A DNA stretch of 64,000 nucleotides from positions 35,074,862 to 35,138,861 of the forward strand of contig CM049307.1 of assembly GCA_026874595.1 (NCBI GenBank). The letters are read 5' to 3'. Every line of letters starts with the position of its first letter. Position 1 is the stretch's first letter. Below, one piece after another: positions 35,664 to 46,727 of this stretch. The notes under the pieces are model-generated. The model did not search any database and was not told the origin of the DNA. It saw nothing but the letters and a program-made list of their open reading frames with translations. The translations under genes and the position numbers were made by a program. The DNA comes from Sipunculus nudus (taxonomy: Eukaryota; Annelida; Sipuncula; Golfingiida; Sipunculidae).

Positions 35664-36419
35664 AATGAAAGTTGATTCAGGAGTTTTGGAATGAGATTAT
35701 TTATTTAAGACATGTTTGTCATTGGGTTAAAAGTCTTGCTTTGGCGATAATTTGGTTGCGATGAAGCTTTAAAGGAACAAGCCTAGAAAACCTGGATAAA
35801 ATTCAGTCTACCTGATTTTGGAAATTCAAACACTATGACGTCACCGTCTACAACCGAGACTTCCTTGCTTCATATGCTACAGGGGTGACACTACCCCATT
35901 GACGTATCCCGTCGTACCACTGTTCCTTCCCCGGAAATTCATACGGGCAGGGCTCGGCATGACTCATGGCGACCGGTAACGGTGCGTACACTTGAAATGG
36001 TTATATGTTTGTGTTTCAGGTCGGGGTTCATTGCAGATCTGTTGGAGGCATCGAGGGGCACGAAACAGTTTGTCAACCGAATAGTGCTGTGAATCAGAAA
36101 GAGGATTTGAATCTGTGTTTCATTAGTTTAATTGTTTATACCACTTGCAAATTTGTGTCAGCAAATTCCAACCTTTGGTACGACCCCTTTTGATAAACCT
36201 GATGTTCACTTCTATCATTAATATTCATCATTGAGCTGCATATTGCCACACCTGTTGTACTTTGTCTGATAGGGATAATTTTATAATTACTTATGATTTA
36301 ACAAATTGTTCAGATTTAGTTGATAAAAAACAAAAGAATTACTTTTGCTAAACTAATCATCCTTGTTTTACCACTTACTGATCAATAAAATCATTTATAA
36401 TTGACACAAAGTATGTAAA

Positions 36420-36975
36420 ACGAGTTTGTGGCTTAACCTGACTTCCTAGCGCTGTCTCTTGCCATCTGTTCTGGGTCTCTCATATTTTTGGTGAATCATC
36501 AGTAAAAATTTCTCTTGGACTAATTGGAACATCACTTATGGTATCATGTTGTTGTGGTGGTTCATTTTTTTTTCCAGAGACGCACAGGGTTTCTGGCAGA
36601 ATCCCACTTCGTGTCTCTATTTCATAGGAACGCTCACCAAATCTTTTGTTTATAACACCTTTATCCTATCTTTTCTAACCAAGTTGGAATGGTTTTAGTC
36701 TTACAATAATGTATAGTTTTAATGTATAGTTGTGTTTGCCTATCTTGGCTAACTTTCATAATTTCATGGTCTTTAGCGAGTACCTCCGCACCTCGAGGAT
36801 GGACCTCGCCCTTCTGCGTAGAAATTGCTACTGTCGTAGAATTGACTACTGTCGATAGCCTGTGTAGGTGTGTTTTTAATCTCACGGAGGGCTTTGTAAA
36901 ATGTCATTCTTTCCTTCTTTACATTTACAGCAGCAAGGCGCTGGATCAAATCACTGTGTTTCAACGGAAACAATT
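36420..36975 (-). pseudogene. Old gypsy-type pol C-terminus remnant, upstream of SULT copy 2
   Basis: The minus strand reads, with frame breaks, LREIKNTPTQAIDSS (near 36890) like the end of an integrase core, then a segment ending SQDRQTQLY, then RSYEIET-like text and a Ser/Pro-rich tail. These parallel the intact-order domains at 26390-26800 but belong to a different lineage. A sister remnant lies at 51775-52350, at the corresponding place upstream of SULT copy 3, so the insertion predates the gene duplication. Confidence 0.65.
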
Positions 36976-37239
36976 CTCAGCTTCTAGAAAAAATTTGAAC
37001 TTTATTGTTCTTTAGCTACTGATATGAACGAGACTGAGCCAGTCCCGCACCCCTGCCTCGTTTTGGAGAGCTGTGTTTACCGGATAAGACACTGGATACA
37101 CACGAATCAAGAGACCATGGGGATGCTCAGAAACATGTTCGTACAGTATAGAGGAGCGTTTGTTTGTGGTTTTGATTAATTTTCCTAAAGCAGGTAACAC
37201 ATTTTTGGTATAGGCTATAATAGAGTTCCCACACATTTT
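36976..37239. other. Spacer matching 22060-22260
   Basis: It shares TTTGAACTTTATTGTTCTTT, GATGCTCAG, GTTTGTGGTTTT and AAAGCAGGT with 22060-22260. No gene is seen. This places it in the duplicated SULT units. Confidence 0.5.
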
Positions 37240-37241
37240 TA

Positions 37242-37269
37242 GCTCAGCTGACTTGAAGTCATGCTGAGC
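37242..37269. repeat. Near-perfect terminal hairpin
   Basis: GCTCAGCTGACTT is followed, after one base, by AAGTCATGCTGAGC: a stem of about 13 bp with one bulge. It sits outside a GTCC/GTCT tetramer stretch (about 37291-37312), like the hairpin end of Helitron/Helentron-type elements. Confidence 0.55.
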
Positions 37270-38181
37270 CATAGGGACAACTCTTAGTCTGCCGTCCATC
37301 CGTCCGTTAACAGGGCACAAATCATAACCGTTAGACCTAGAAAGTGCTAACTCTGCATCCAGGGAGATCCATGATCTCCTTGGAATAAAGAAATTAGGTC
37401 TCTGTTACCCATATTTATCGAGCTATCGGACTCGTAAAAACCCCGTAGAAAATTTATTTTTTTCTCTATTTTTTTAAATCTTAAAATAAAGCCTCATCTG
37501 TCATGAGGGCACAAATCATTACTGTTTGACCTAGAATCTTTTAACTTATCATTCAAAAAGATCAATGAAAAAGTATTTATTGAAACCTGAAATTAGGTCT
37601 CTGTTACCCATATTATCCGAGGTATGGGGCTCTAAGTACCCCCTAGAATAATTAAATATCTGATACAAAAGGTCTAGTATCTGAATAACTAATGAACTGA
37701 TGGCCATAATTTTTTGCATGCATATAGATCGTTGAATGTTTCATCGGATCTGCACCTAGTGGCGCCCGCTGTATTTTCTTTTAATTTCTCCGCAGTTTTT
37801 CTTTATTTTTAGACCTAAAAATGAAGCGTCATCTGTTAATAGGGCACAAATCATAACCGCTGGACCTACAATCTGCAAACTGAATATCCAGGGGGTTCAT
37901 GTTAAATCTCCTTGGAAACCTAAAATTAGGTCCTTGTCATCCATTTCCTTAGACTTAGTTGCCTTGTAAGGAGTCCTTAGAATAATTTAAAAATTGATGC
38001 AAAAGCTTCAGTATCTGAATACCTTATGCATTGATCATCATGATTTTTCGCATACATATGGATCATACAGTATTTCATTACTTCCTGTAGACTGGTGGTG
38101 CCACCTGTATTATTATATATTTTAACACACCTGTGTTACGAATTTTTACAGATTTTTTTCTCTATTTTTGACACCTGGTTT

Positions 38182-38766
38182 TGTAAAACCTCGCCAGGTT
38201 CGAGTACACTGTAGTGTATGAACTTGCTTAGTGCGAATTGGCTTGTTACGAAGTGACGTAGTAGGAAAGAAGGCTGGAATGACGTGTGATCCTGATGGTG
38301 GCTGATCGGGACAGTAAAACAGTAAAAAGGATTAAAAGCAAGCGTGTCCCGGCCTTGTGAACCGTCCATCGTGGAAGTATCAGTATTGTGAACTATTTTG
38401 GTAGTACAGGCCGTGACATTTCACTCGACACTGGCTTGATAAAAATCTCAGCCCGTCACGAATTCCTAAGAACATGGCGTCCTGGCCCCTGGATATGGAA
38501 GTAGGCACGGGGTCCCGTACATTGACTGATCTTGTAATTATTCTATTGATCATACCGAGTCCGGTCGAACTGTGATTATTCTTGATTTTATTTGTTAATA
38601 ATAATTTTAATCAAAACGCCTGTCTTCATGCTTATTTAACATCATAGCGAACGCTGACCAGTAATTCAGTAACTATAAACATTGGCCCAGTTTGTCAGCC
38701 AATATCATCTCAACCCCTGAAGTACGAACCCGCGGAGCGTTGTGTTGTAAAGCCCGGTACGCTACA
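38182..38766. mobile_element. Possible solo LTR
   Basis: A 585-bp block of unrelated sequence interrupts the array. It begins TGTAAAACC and ends CGCTACA, so it has TGTA...TACA termini. Size and ends fit a solo LTR, but I find no target duplication and no matching LTR in the window. Orientation is unknown. Confidence 0.3.
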
Positions 38767-39089
38767 GAAGAGGTCTGTTACCATTGTGACATCAAGAGAT
38801 TTATATGCAAAATCTCCTTGTAAACCTGCAATTCGGTCTCAGTTACCCACGTCTTCTGATCCATGGGGCTCATAAGTATTCTCCAGAATAATTAAAAACT
38901 TAAAGGTGAACTGTAATGATTTTTTTATTCATCCACTGGATTCACCAAGAAAAGTTACCCTGATAGGCCAATTGATAGTTTATTACAATGAAGGTATTAA
39001 TTTGAAGTATACAAAATTAGCCTCAGGAATATGGGTCGCGCTATGACTGGACCACCACGCTTTTAACCCGAGCAATACAATTCGCCTAA

Positions 39090-40033
39090 AGCCTGCGTCA
39101 CATATCCGGCCAAATTTGTGAATCGCCAGAAAGTCGCCGAATTCCAAGCGCGCCAGGACGTCGATTATTTTACGCTTAAATCTAACCTGTCGCATATCGG
39201 ACGGGGATCGGGCGGTGTCCATTAAACAATCGGCCGGAGGCCGACAGTTAACAAAAGGTAGTCGGCAGAAGGCCGCCCGGCATAATGACAGGCGCCGTCC
39301 GAGTTGCGGTCGATGGACATTTGGTCCGTCGATGCACGCTTGACACCCAGGCTCCGTCCGGGCGGGCTCCGCCCGACGTCCTGCCTGACGTTGTCCAACA
39401 ACCGCGCCTGAAGTATATATATGGCATGTAAAAAGTTTGTCACATCATATTTCTTATGTCTTACAGGGTGAAGAGCACTGCACAGGTACTAAGTAATAGT
39501 GGCTAGCTAAAATGCCACCAAAGAAGACCAAGGGAGCAGAGAAACCCTTTCCTAAGAAGAATTGGCACGAAAGCTTGAGACCACTTCATCGACGGCGGCC
39601 CGACACCAGCACGGAGCGCCCTTTAGCACTTCGACTTTGTACCAGTCGGGCGGGATACGGGAGGGGGTCCTTCGAGTATCGTTGGGAGCCCATGCGGCAG
39701 CCGCGCAGCTCCCTCGACCTCGTCCTCCGATTTTTAAAGCAAACATTGGTCTAAAATCGGAGGATTGCTTCCCGAATATCGATCGCATGTTGGCCGCTGC
39801 CAACTAGCGATCTATGGGCGACCTGTTTACGAGCTCTGTGACCTCAAAAATCGCCATTGGATAATCGCTGATTTAAGAACAGGCTTTGGTGCCCTGCGAT
39901 CATCGCTCGACCCCTAAAAATCGCGGCGGCGTCCGGAGTGATCGGGCAAACACCGGCCGTATTCCTGGCGAAAATGCCCTTTTCAGCTCACAGAGAAGTC
40001 GGACGGGTTCCGTTTTGGTTAGTGACGCAGGCT
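39090..40033. mobile_element. TIR element flanked by TAA (PIF/Harbinger-like, non-autonomous)
   Basis: The 944-bp element has perfect 12-bp inverted ends AGCCTGCGTCAC / GTGACGCAGGCT, flanked on both sides by TAA (39087-39089, 40034-40036). Three-base TWA duplications are characteristic of PIF/Harbinger. The interior is GC-rich, unlike its surroundings, with a TATATATATGG box near 39413 and the frame at 39512-39754. No transposase is seen. Confidence 0.65.
39512..39754 (+). CDS. 80-residue basic frame inside the TIR element
   Basis: The frame starts MPPKKTKGAEKPFPKK and is rich in Lys/Arg/Pro, ending at 39752-39754. A TATA-like box lies about 95 bp upstream and a TCTTACAG motif about 45 bp upstream. 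It could be the remnant 5' exon of a DNA-binding protein of the parent element. No domain is recognised and both strands are open here, which high GC alone can cause. Confidence 0.3.
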   Translation: MPPKKTKGAEKPFPKKNWHESLRPLHRRRPDTSTERPLALRLCTSRAGYGRGSFEYRWEPMRQPRSSLDLVLRFLKQTLV

Positions 40034-40036
40034 TAA

Positions 40037-41010
40037 GGAAAATGCTCCATTCAATCAATGGTACCTGGCCAGATAAAAGCGTAGTGCACCAGGAGGTGGC
40101 GCCACACACATATATCGAGCGCACAAAATCTGGAGTCATGTTGCCACGCCACCGCAGAGATCTGTTACATGTGCTTCAAACCAGATTCACACATTTCCAT
40201 CAGGATGCGGCGGAGGGCTCTCCAGTTTATAAGAGAGAACCTGCTTTTGCTGGTGATGCAGGTTGCGCATTGCCCCAAACAGGCTTATCGAAGAATGTTA
40301 GACATTTTTTTGCATTTATTTGCGCTCATACCTTTCATTCATATATCATTGTATATTTCAAAACGCAGACAATGGTAGTATAGTAAAAGTATTAACCAGT
40401 ATATTTGATACGTATTTAAACTTTTTCATTAGAAATCTGGAATAAAGCAGTAAAAAAATTATCTGGTCTGTTTTAAAAGTGTTAACTAGTTATTTTCAAA
40501 CAGAGAAATATTCATCATATGAATGAATTTAACATTCAGATAATATCTTTATGGGCAACATGAACAACGGAATGGGCATGGGCAACGGAATGTTGAAGGT
40601 CACATTGAAGGTAAACTGTAAATATATAAAATATATAATATATATTAAATATACTGAATATATATTGAATATCAAAGAACACTTATGAACTTCATCACCC
40701 TTAACATGTTCGTGTCGGATTTTGTCTTGGCGCTTAAACAGAGAACAATACGAATAATCTAGTCAGAGCTATCCTTTGTATATTTGTTGGTAATTCCCAA
40801 AACCATGTTCTTTTCCTTTAGGTTCCACTACATTTACCAGAATGCAAGGATGACATTGCTATAGCTCATGACTTAAAGTCAATCAGCAGATATTTTGAAT
40901 CAGATAATTCAAGACATGTTTCCCGTTGAAATTAAATATTGTTCAGAAATGGTTCAGTATGGTTCAGAAAAGGTTCAGTAGTGAAGCATTGAAGATAACA
41001 TTCAGGCTAC
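40037..41010. other. Non-coding; partly SULT intron homology
   Basis: 40690-40930 matches the SULT intron (TTTGTCTTGGCGC, GCAAGGATGACATTGCTATAGC), as in 50385-50610. A short repeat GGGCAACATGAAC/GGGCATGGGCAACGGAATG lies at 40553-40592. No exon 2 belonging to orphan exon 41011-41171 is found. Confidence 0.5.
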
Positions 41011-41171
41011 CTGATCTTATATATCCATACACAATTACGTCACCGTCTACAACCTGAAATTCCTGAAATGCTCCATATGCCTCAAGATGTAACAGCAGGT
41101 CAGTGACGTATCCCTTCATGCCACTGTTCCCTCCCTGTGAAGGCATACGGGCAGGGTTCGGCATGACTCAT
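41011..41171 (-). pseudogene. Orphan sulfotransferase exon 1, copy 4
   Basis: The 161-bp segment aligns with the 160-bp exon 1 of the other copies, starting MSHAEPCPYAF. It has a TGA where copies 1 and 3 have the conserved Trp codon (residue 24), and a 1-bp insertion a few codons on. The loop reads GYIRSG rather than GYPKSG. The Arg codon is shared with copy 1, as is the upstream flank, so it derives from that lineage. The GT donor remains but no exon 2 follows within 8 kb. Confidence 0.85.
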
Positions 41172-42500
41172 GGCGACTGGAACCTGTGTATAACTGCAGC
41201 GGTTATAAGTTTGTGTCTCTGGTCGGGGTTCATTCCAAGAATAAATACAAAAGGGTCACTTGGAGACGGCAAGGGGCACAAAAAAATCCAAATCGTGCTG
41301 TGAATCGGAGAGAGGAGTTACATCTGCGGGTTCGATATTTATTGCTTGTGCACATGGTGTCAATCGATCTATAGACCCTGCCTTCTCGCACGTGTATTGT
41401 GGTTCGTTCCACTATATCCGTGAACATTTTCTGTTTCGTATTTTTTTCTAAAAAGAAAAGAAGATATTTTTTTCCATTTACCTTGATTTTATTATTGTTG
41501 TTTGCTCCAAGGAGCAAAATAAAATAAAATGTATAATTAACTATTGTGAAAATAATCATTTAATTGTAGTACTTCCAGTAAGCCGTTTTGAATATATGAA
41601 AATATCCAAAGATCGATTGTCATTTACGTGAAAGCTAAAAGTGATGACGTCATAACAGGACACGGTAAAAAAGTGAAAGCCCTCACTACAGGGCTAATGA
41701 TAAACATATGCCGACCCTTTTAGGTAAGAATGGCCTGTGTCGTGTCAATTTGGAAGCGTCACTTTGTGGTGCAATTGTTGGGGAAGTGAAATATTTGAGG
41801 GTACACGTATTCTTAAAGCAGGGTAATGATGGAAGAATTTTTATAAACAAAAATTGTCAGCGAAGACATTTTTTTCGTTAAAAATGGAGCGTTTTGTGGG
41901 GATGTTAAGTAGAATCATGCATGTTTCTGATGTAAGGCTTGAGAGGTGGTGACATAACTGTGGCCAATATAATAAAATTTCATTTTACGGGGAAACGAGA
42001 TCATCGTCCTACTTTCCCATTAAACAAAATAAAGTTAAGCTCGACCTTAACGTATTAAATTATGCTTAACATCCGTTGTCTTGAATAGAGCAAATTTTTC
42101 AATTTTTTTCTAACTTTTACGTTACACATACGTCATAAACACCTTACTCAAGGACAAATATGACCACCCGCTAGCAACCTTATGAATCAGACACACCGAA
42201 AAACCAACCAAGCCGTGAATTGAATTATGAGTAAATACTTATGACATCATCAGATATTATATTAAAATTTGGCATCTTTCAGGAATAGGTTTAAATATGT
42301 TGGACTTGCTAGCCTAATCAAGAAACAATACGCGAAAAAAAAAAAAAAAACAGTTGGACATGGGTGTTTGAATGGACTTTATTAATATGTTGATTTTTTT
42401 ATTCTCAATAGCAACGGATTACCGCCTAAGTGATTTAAGCTTTTACTGTGCCACACAGCACACAGCTCCATTTCAGTTTCGGTCACACGTGATGTAAACT
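41172..42500. other. Promoter-side block of SULT unit 4, lacking the LINEs of unit 1
   Basis: This is a compact counterpart of 10611-18560: the same leader motif, the CRE at 41644-41651, and both empty sites for the L1-like and CR1-like insertions (near 42090 and 42367). A poly-A run lies near 42338-42352. No gene is seen. Confidence 0.6.
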
Positions 42501-45472
42501 AACAGACATAAGCACTGAGGTTTTATAGTTTTTAATCCATACCTTTAGATTTTAAAGGTATACTTGTGAAGGCAATGAAAAAGCCTGTTGCAGTTTGAAA
42601 GTGGTAAGTAAATAAATGGATGTTTTATGTCGGATAACATATATTTTTTTCATTTTAATCAGACGAACCACAAAGTGATTAAAAGCCTCATACTTCTTAA
42701 TATGCCAAATGTATCCAGTCCATTTTTGTCTCAAACGATAGCTTAAACAATATCAGAATGACAAACATGACCATTGGGTGTATGCTGCTTAAGTAATATA
42801 TTCTTTTAGTTTCCCGCATCCCTAAGAAAAAACGACAAATGAATAATTTTAAACTTCAAACATTTTACATGCCAAACGTATATCTAGCCAAATGTGGTCT
42901 TGCATAATAGCTTATAATATACGCTTTTCCATTACGTATCATTTATGAGGAGTAGTTAATTAAAGGAACCGTTATACTTTCTTATACACTCACTTCTGAG
43001 AAAAAACAGAATATTTCGGCATTAGTCGTGATTAATTCCATATAGAATCCTTCTACATACATAAAGTAATATCGTTTACCGAATAAAGCAGGAAGGGCTG
43101 CAACTATCAGCTCAAAGTTTTGTGGTCACATTGATCATGGAACTGGTATCTGTATGTAAAATATAGGTGTTCATAATTTCTGCAAGTCAACTGTTTTTTC
43201 ATACCATGGTTTATTTATTGGAGATGATCTAGAGATAACTGAATAAGCTTGGGGTGTGCTAATTTAATATAATATTTGTCTTTACATTACTTTAAATATT
43301 GCTGATCACAATTTTTAGGATTTCTAGTGTTGTGTGCAATCAAGTTATGTCCAGTATCCAGAAACATGATCCCATGACTGGTATGTCAGTGTTATTTGCA
43401 AGTATCTCCACGTGTGTTGACTTTGGTGAGTCAAAATGATCGTTTCCAGTTCGTGTCCTACTCATTCAAGTCAGGAAACAGCTTTTATGTAATCGATAGC
43501 TTTTCCTTGACATGATATCATAGCTTTATTGACCTTGTAATTATGCTGATTTCGGATTCGATATTTAAGTTTGCCTACAATTTTAATGTGTTTTGCAAAA
43601 TATTGATCATGTACGCATACGATTGCCACTAGCAGATGGCACCATTTATGATTAGCTATCTTTTGCGAACAAAACTGGTACATACCATTTTCTTCTGAAT
43701 GGTAGGAAGTTTCAAGCTGTATGTGTTTTATCTATTTTGATGGTTCCCTTAAACTCTCCTTAGTAGCTAACATTAGACAGCTGTGACCAATATAGATTCA
43801 ACCGAGCGTTATAACCCGTTGGCCACTTTGTTAAGTACAGCATTTATTTTAAACAGAAGAGGTATCAGATATTAAATAAATTTAAGGAATAGAATTTGTT
43901 TACTTTTGTAAAGATATACTGTTCAGTGTGAATGTTCGCTGTGCGCTTTAGACTTATAAAAGAACTGTCTGTTACATTCGTTATTTCACAATTATGTCCT
44001 TGTACATATTGAATCTTCACATTCCAAACAAAACTTTCAAAGTAACATTCAATGTAATGTTACAAGGGACACAAGCAATATCATTAACATAAGTTCATTA
44101 TCATATAAAAAAGCAATCGACTTCTGATAGAAAAACATCAAATCTGATGAGTTTTCTTTTGCATTTATCAATCTACGGCATATGTTTGAAAACGTACCAT
44201 CGAAAGGAATATGAAATCAGTTGGTCATTTTGACTTGGTATTATCGCCGGGGGCTATCATAAGTCTATTATAATTAATATTTATTTCAAGCCTTACTACA
44301 GTGCCAAATCAAGTAAGGCTACGGTGCCAAATCAGATAAGGCTACGGTGCCAAATTAAATCATAAGAAAGTTGGACTTGCGAGATATTAAAAAAGTGGCT
44401 TTCATTTAAAAAGAAATCACCATTAGAATGACAAATAAGTTTTTTTTTTCATATTTATTAGTTTGTGTGTTTCTACTGTAATGTTTAAATAAAAGAAAAC
44501 AAACTATTTTATAAGAAAATTAATCTTCTTTTTGTCGCCTAGCAGGTATAATTATATCCTTTAAAGCAAACGATATTAAATCAAGGGAAAACCATAAATC
44601 CCATTGATATTATAATTGTTCGCCCAGTACAACACCTCTCGCATACCTCGAGATTGAAAAGCCACAAATTGCTTAAATTTTACATTTGAGTAGAAAAAAA
44701 AAGATTTAAAAGAAAGAATGTAAACGACAATCTTCGGTGCAAGTACATAGTCCAAGGCGAACAATGTATGTCTTCCAATCCGTTAAAGTTAGTTTTCGCT
44801 TGACTGCTAGGGTTTCGTTTGTGACATACTCCCTGACTCTGAAGTCGAGGCTTAAAGTTAAGTTAGATTTGTTCAGCAACTGATTTTGTTCATTGGGCTT
44901 ATCATTAGTATTTTAATATTTGCCTACCAGACTTTTATTTAAATAAAAAACTGGAAGAGGACCAGTCAATGCACCTACTGCATAAACTGATATTTATTTA
45001 TGTTAAATAAAATCATCCCTGTATATCCCACGGTTCAATGAAACATCTACTCATTTCCATCACAGAAGGTCGTATTTATTTAGAAATCTCTCTCCTTTCA
45101 GAAATTTTAACAGAGGTAAATCAGAATGAATAACTTGCAGCTCTGATTTACAGTTAGTCCTAAAACCAAGGCTCACTGCAGTATCTATCATTTATTTATG
45201 ATGTAATCCATGCAGGCAAACTGTAGTAAGTACATTTACGGCTTTTGCTTTGATTTTATATGATAATTTTGCAGTTACTGCAAAACAAACAAAAAAATAT
45301 CAAATGGAAATATTTCAGCAGAACAACATAATCCTCTCAAACTGAAATACCAGCTCATCATATTCCGTGCTTGTAAGCAAATTTGGCCCAAAGTGCACCA
45401 ATACAACAAACTTACAAATAAAAATATACTGCATAATTAAAATCTTTACTCGTCTCTTTTCCTTTCATCTAC
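42501..45472. other. AT-rich non-coding stretch
   Basis: No gene is supported. The only structured item is a three-unit short repeat at about 44290-44357 (unit GGCTACGGTGCCAAATCA and variants, about 24 bp). Confidence 0.5.
44290..44357 (+). repeat. Three-copy 24-bp tandem repeat
   Basis: The phrase TAAGGCTACGGTGCCAAATC or a close variant occurs three times in a row. The unit length is a multiple of three, but no open frame of note covers it. Confidence 0.7.
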
Positions 45473-45572
45473 CAGAGACGTGAATGAAACATACATTTGA
45501 ACAACGGGCGGGGTACCCGTGCTTGCATACGTGTCATTTATGAAACCCGGCTTGCGACATTCGGCTTTTAAT
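45473..45572 (-). CDS. Candidate Cys-loop ligand-gated channel exon
   Basis: On the minus strand a CCACTCAG acceptor precedes 45572 and a G|GTAGAT donor follows 45473, enclosing about 33 codons. The peptide (LKAECRKPGFINDTY..., then PPVVQMYVSFTSL) resembles the N-terminal ligand-binding domain of invertebrate pentameric channels, where a Pro-rich turn precedes the first long strand (V.M.V..SI). No other exons of such a receptor are seen nearby, and the match is short. Confidence 0.25.
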
Positions 45573-46727
45573 CTGAGTGGAATTAACAGACCCGATAGAA
45601 GCAACGTGGAATGCTTTGGAGGATTAACCAATCAGGGTTCGATAAGGGTGCGGGGATGCGACACAAATTTAAGGAAAAACATTGCCCAGGCGAGAATGCT
45701 TCAGCGGAGAGTTTGATGGCAATAAAACCTGTATCGGCCGACTTAAAAGTAGAATATTGCCTTTTTGCGACCTCGCCCAAATCCGCAAAATTTAGTAGGA
45801 TACCAGACGTGTTTCAAATAAAAAAAAATTCGATTTCATTAAAAATTCAGGAAAGCAATAGACGGTTTTATCAAACTTATCACTTGGTTTTATCTTTTTT
45901 ATATTAATAAGCTAAAATATGCAAATTACTACGGAACAGGGTGAGGAAAAGTATTCATATCTTTGGAATTATTCAAGCTATATCCATAAAGTACACATCA
46001 GACGAAAGCTATAAATTTCAGCTATCACAAGACAACATATTTGTTTAAAACAAATAGGTAACTCATAAGATTGTAAAAATAAATAATATATATAACGGTA
46101 TGCGCCGCAAAGTTGCAATTTCGGTGCAAGTACATTGCAAAACAGGCTGCTGTTTTACAGAAAGCTACCACTTTCACACTGCTATGAGGCATTTTTGTTA
46201 ACTACATACACACACCTTTAAAAAACATTGACAGCAGTTGTCACCCGATTGGTACCGGTGATCTCTCTGGCTGATGTATACGACTATGCATGATTTCAAA
46301 TTTTAATGTGTGTTAATGAAGAAGTTTTGTTAATTAACACGGACGTCAATGACACTCTCCTTTGAAGATGTTCTGTTGTTGATTTTCCGTGTCAAAACTT
46401 TCACAGTCACGCTTAACTTAACCCGGTGGCAAGCCAGATGTTTTGTTTAAAAAATGGGTAAAATGATTTCATCATGGCATAGAAGGCGACTCCGTCTGCT
46501 ACTGAAAATCAGGTCACCAGAACTTTCTGAACCTGTCATATGGATGGATGCTGCCAAATATAGCAGCTGACATCCTCATTGCGAAAATCGCAGTTACCTT
46601 TACCTAGAATGCATAGTTTTGTGGTTTAACATGCAAACATGGATTTAAAACTAAAATACTACACATGAATCTTCATTGTACAGTTTAAAACTGGTTAATG
46701 TGCCCTAAATATGATAGAGAAAAAAGA
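45573..46727. other. Non-coding stretch
   Basis: No supported gene. Open frames on both strands at 45583-45907 look like chance or shadow frames of the candidate exon. Confidence 0.4.

Larger units (their letters stand above)
32935..35695. mobile_element. 2.7-kb insertion in the SULT copy 2 intron, with inverted repeats
   Basis: Comparison with the copy 3 intron (50500-50610) shows matching sequence up to about 32930 and again from about 35699, with this block extra. Inverted motifs of about 30 bp lie at 33212-33250 (GTAAACTTGGAAGTCGGAAG) and 35285-35328 (reverse complement GTAAAACTCGGAAGTCCGAAG). Internal copies of GTGTATAACTCGGAAG lie near 33465 and, reversed, near 35090. It resembles a non-autonomous DNA element, possibly with further insertions. 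Superfamily and exact ends are unresolved. Confidence 0.5.
32240..35967 (-). pseudogene. Sulfotransferase pseudogene, copy 2
   Basis: Exon 1 (35812-35967) is 156 bp instead of 160: a 4-bp deletion after the codons for AYEA shifts the frame into a stop at once. Exon 2 starts correctly at 32534 after a TATAG acceptor and keeps the PAPS-loop end, the catalytic His segment and RNPKDVAVS. It then meets an in-frame stop (32257-32259), and homology ends at about 32240, losing the C-terminal 60% of the exon. Array DNA follows instead. The intron carries a 2.7-kb insertion (32935-35695). The remaining 3' end is at 28336-28357. It is closer to copy 3 than to copy 1 and keeps the loop Lys codon. Confidence 0.88.
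37240..38960 (-). repeat. Reverse-oriented array related to 20209-21905
   Basis: Read on the minus strand this has the same landmarks as the 340-bp array: GGATATGGGTAACAG-like, CATGGATCTCC-like and GATTTGTGCC. The hairpin/ACGG end lies at its low-coordinate side (37242-37320). Units are more diverged and are interrupted by a possible solo LTR (38182-38766). Core palindromes are mutated here (TGGTGGTGCCACC at about 38094). Confidence 0.75.

Noticed and set aside
39886-40383. 165-codon + strand frame
   Set aside because: It crosses the right end of the TIR element into unrelated flank, so it is not a natural gene unit.
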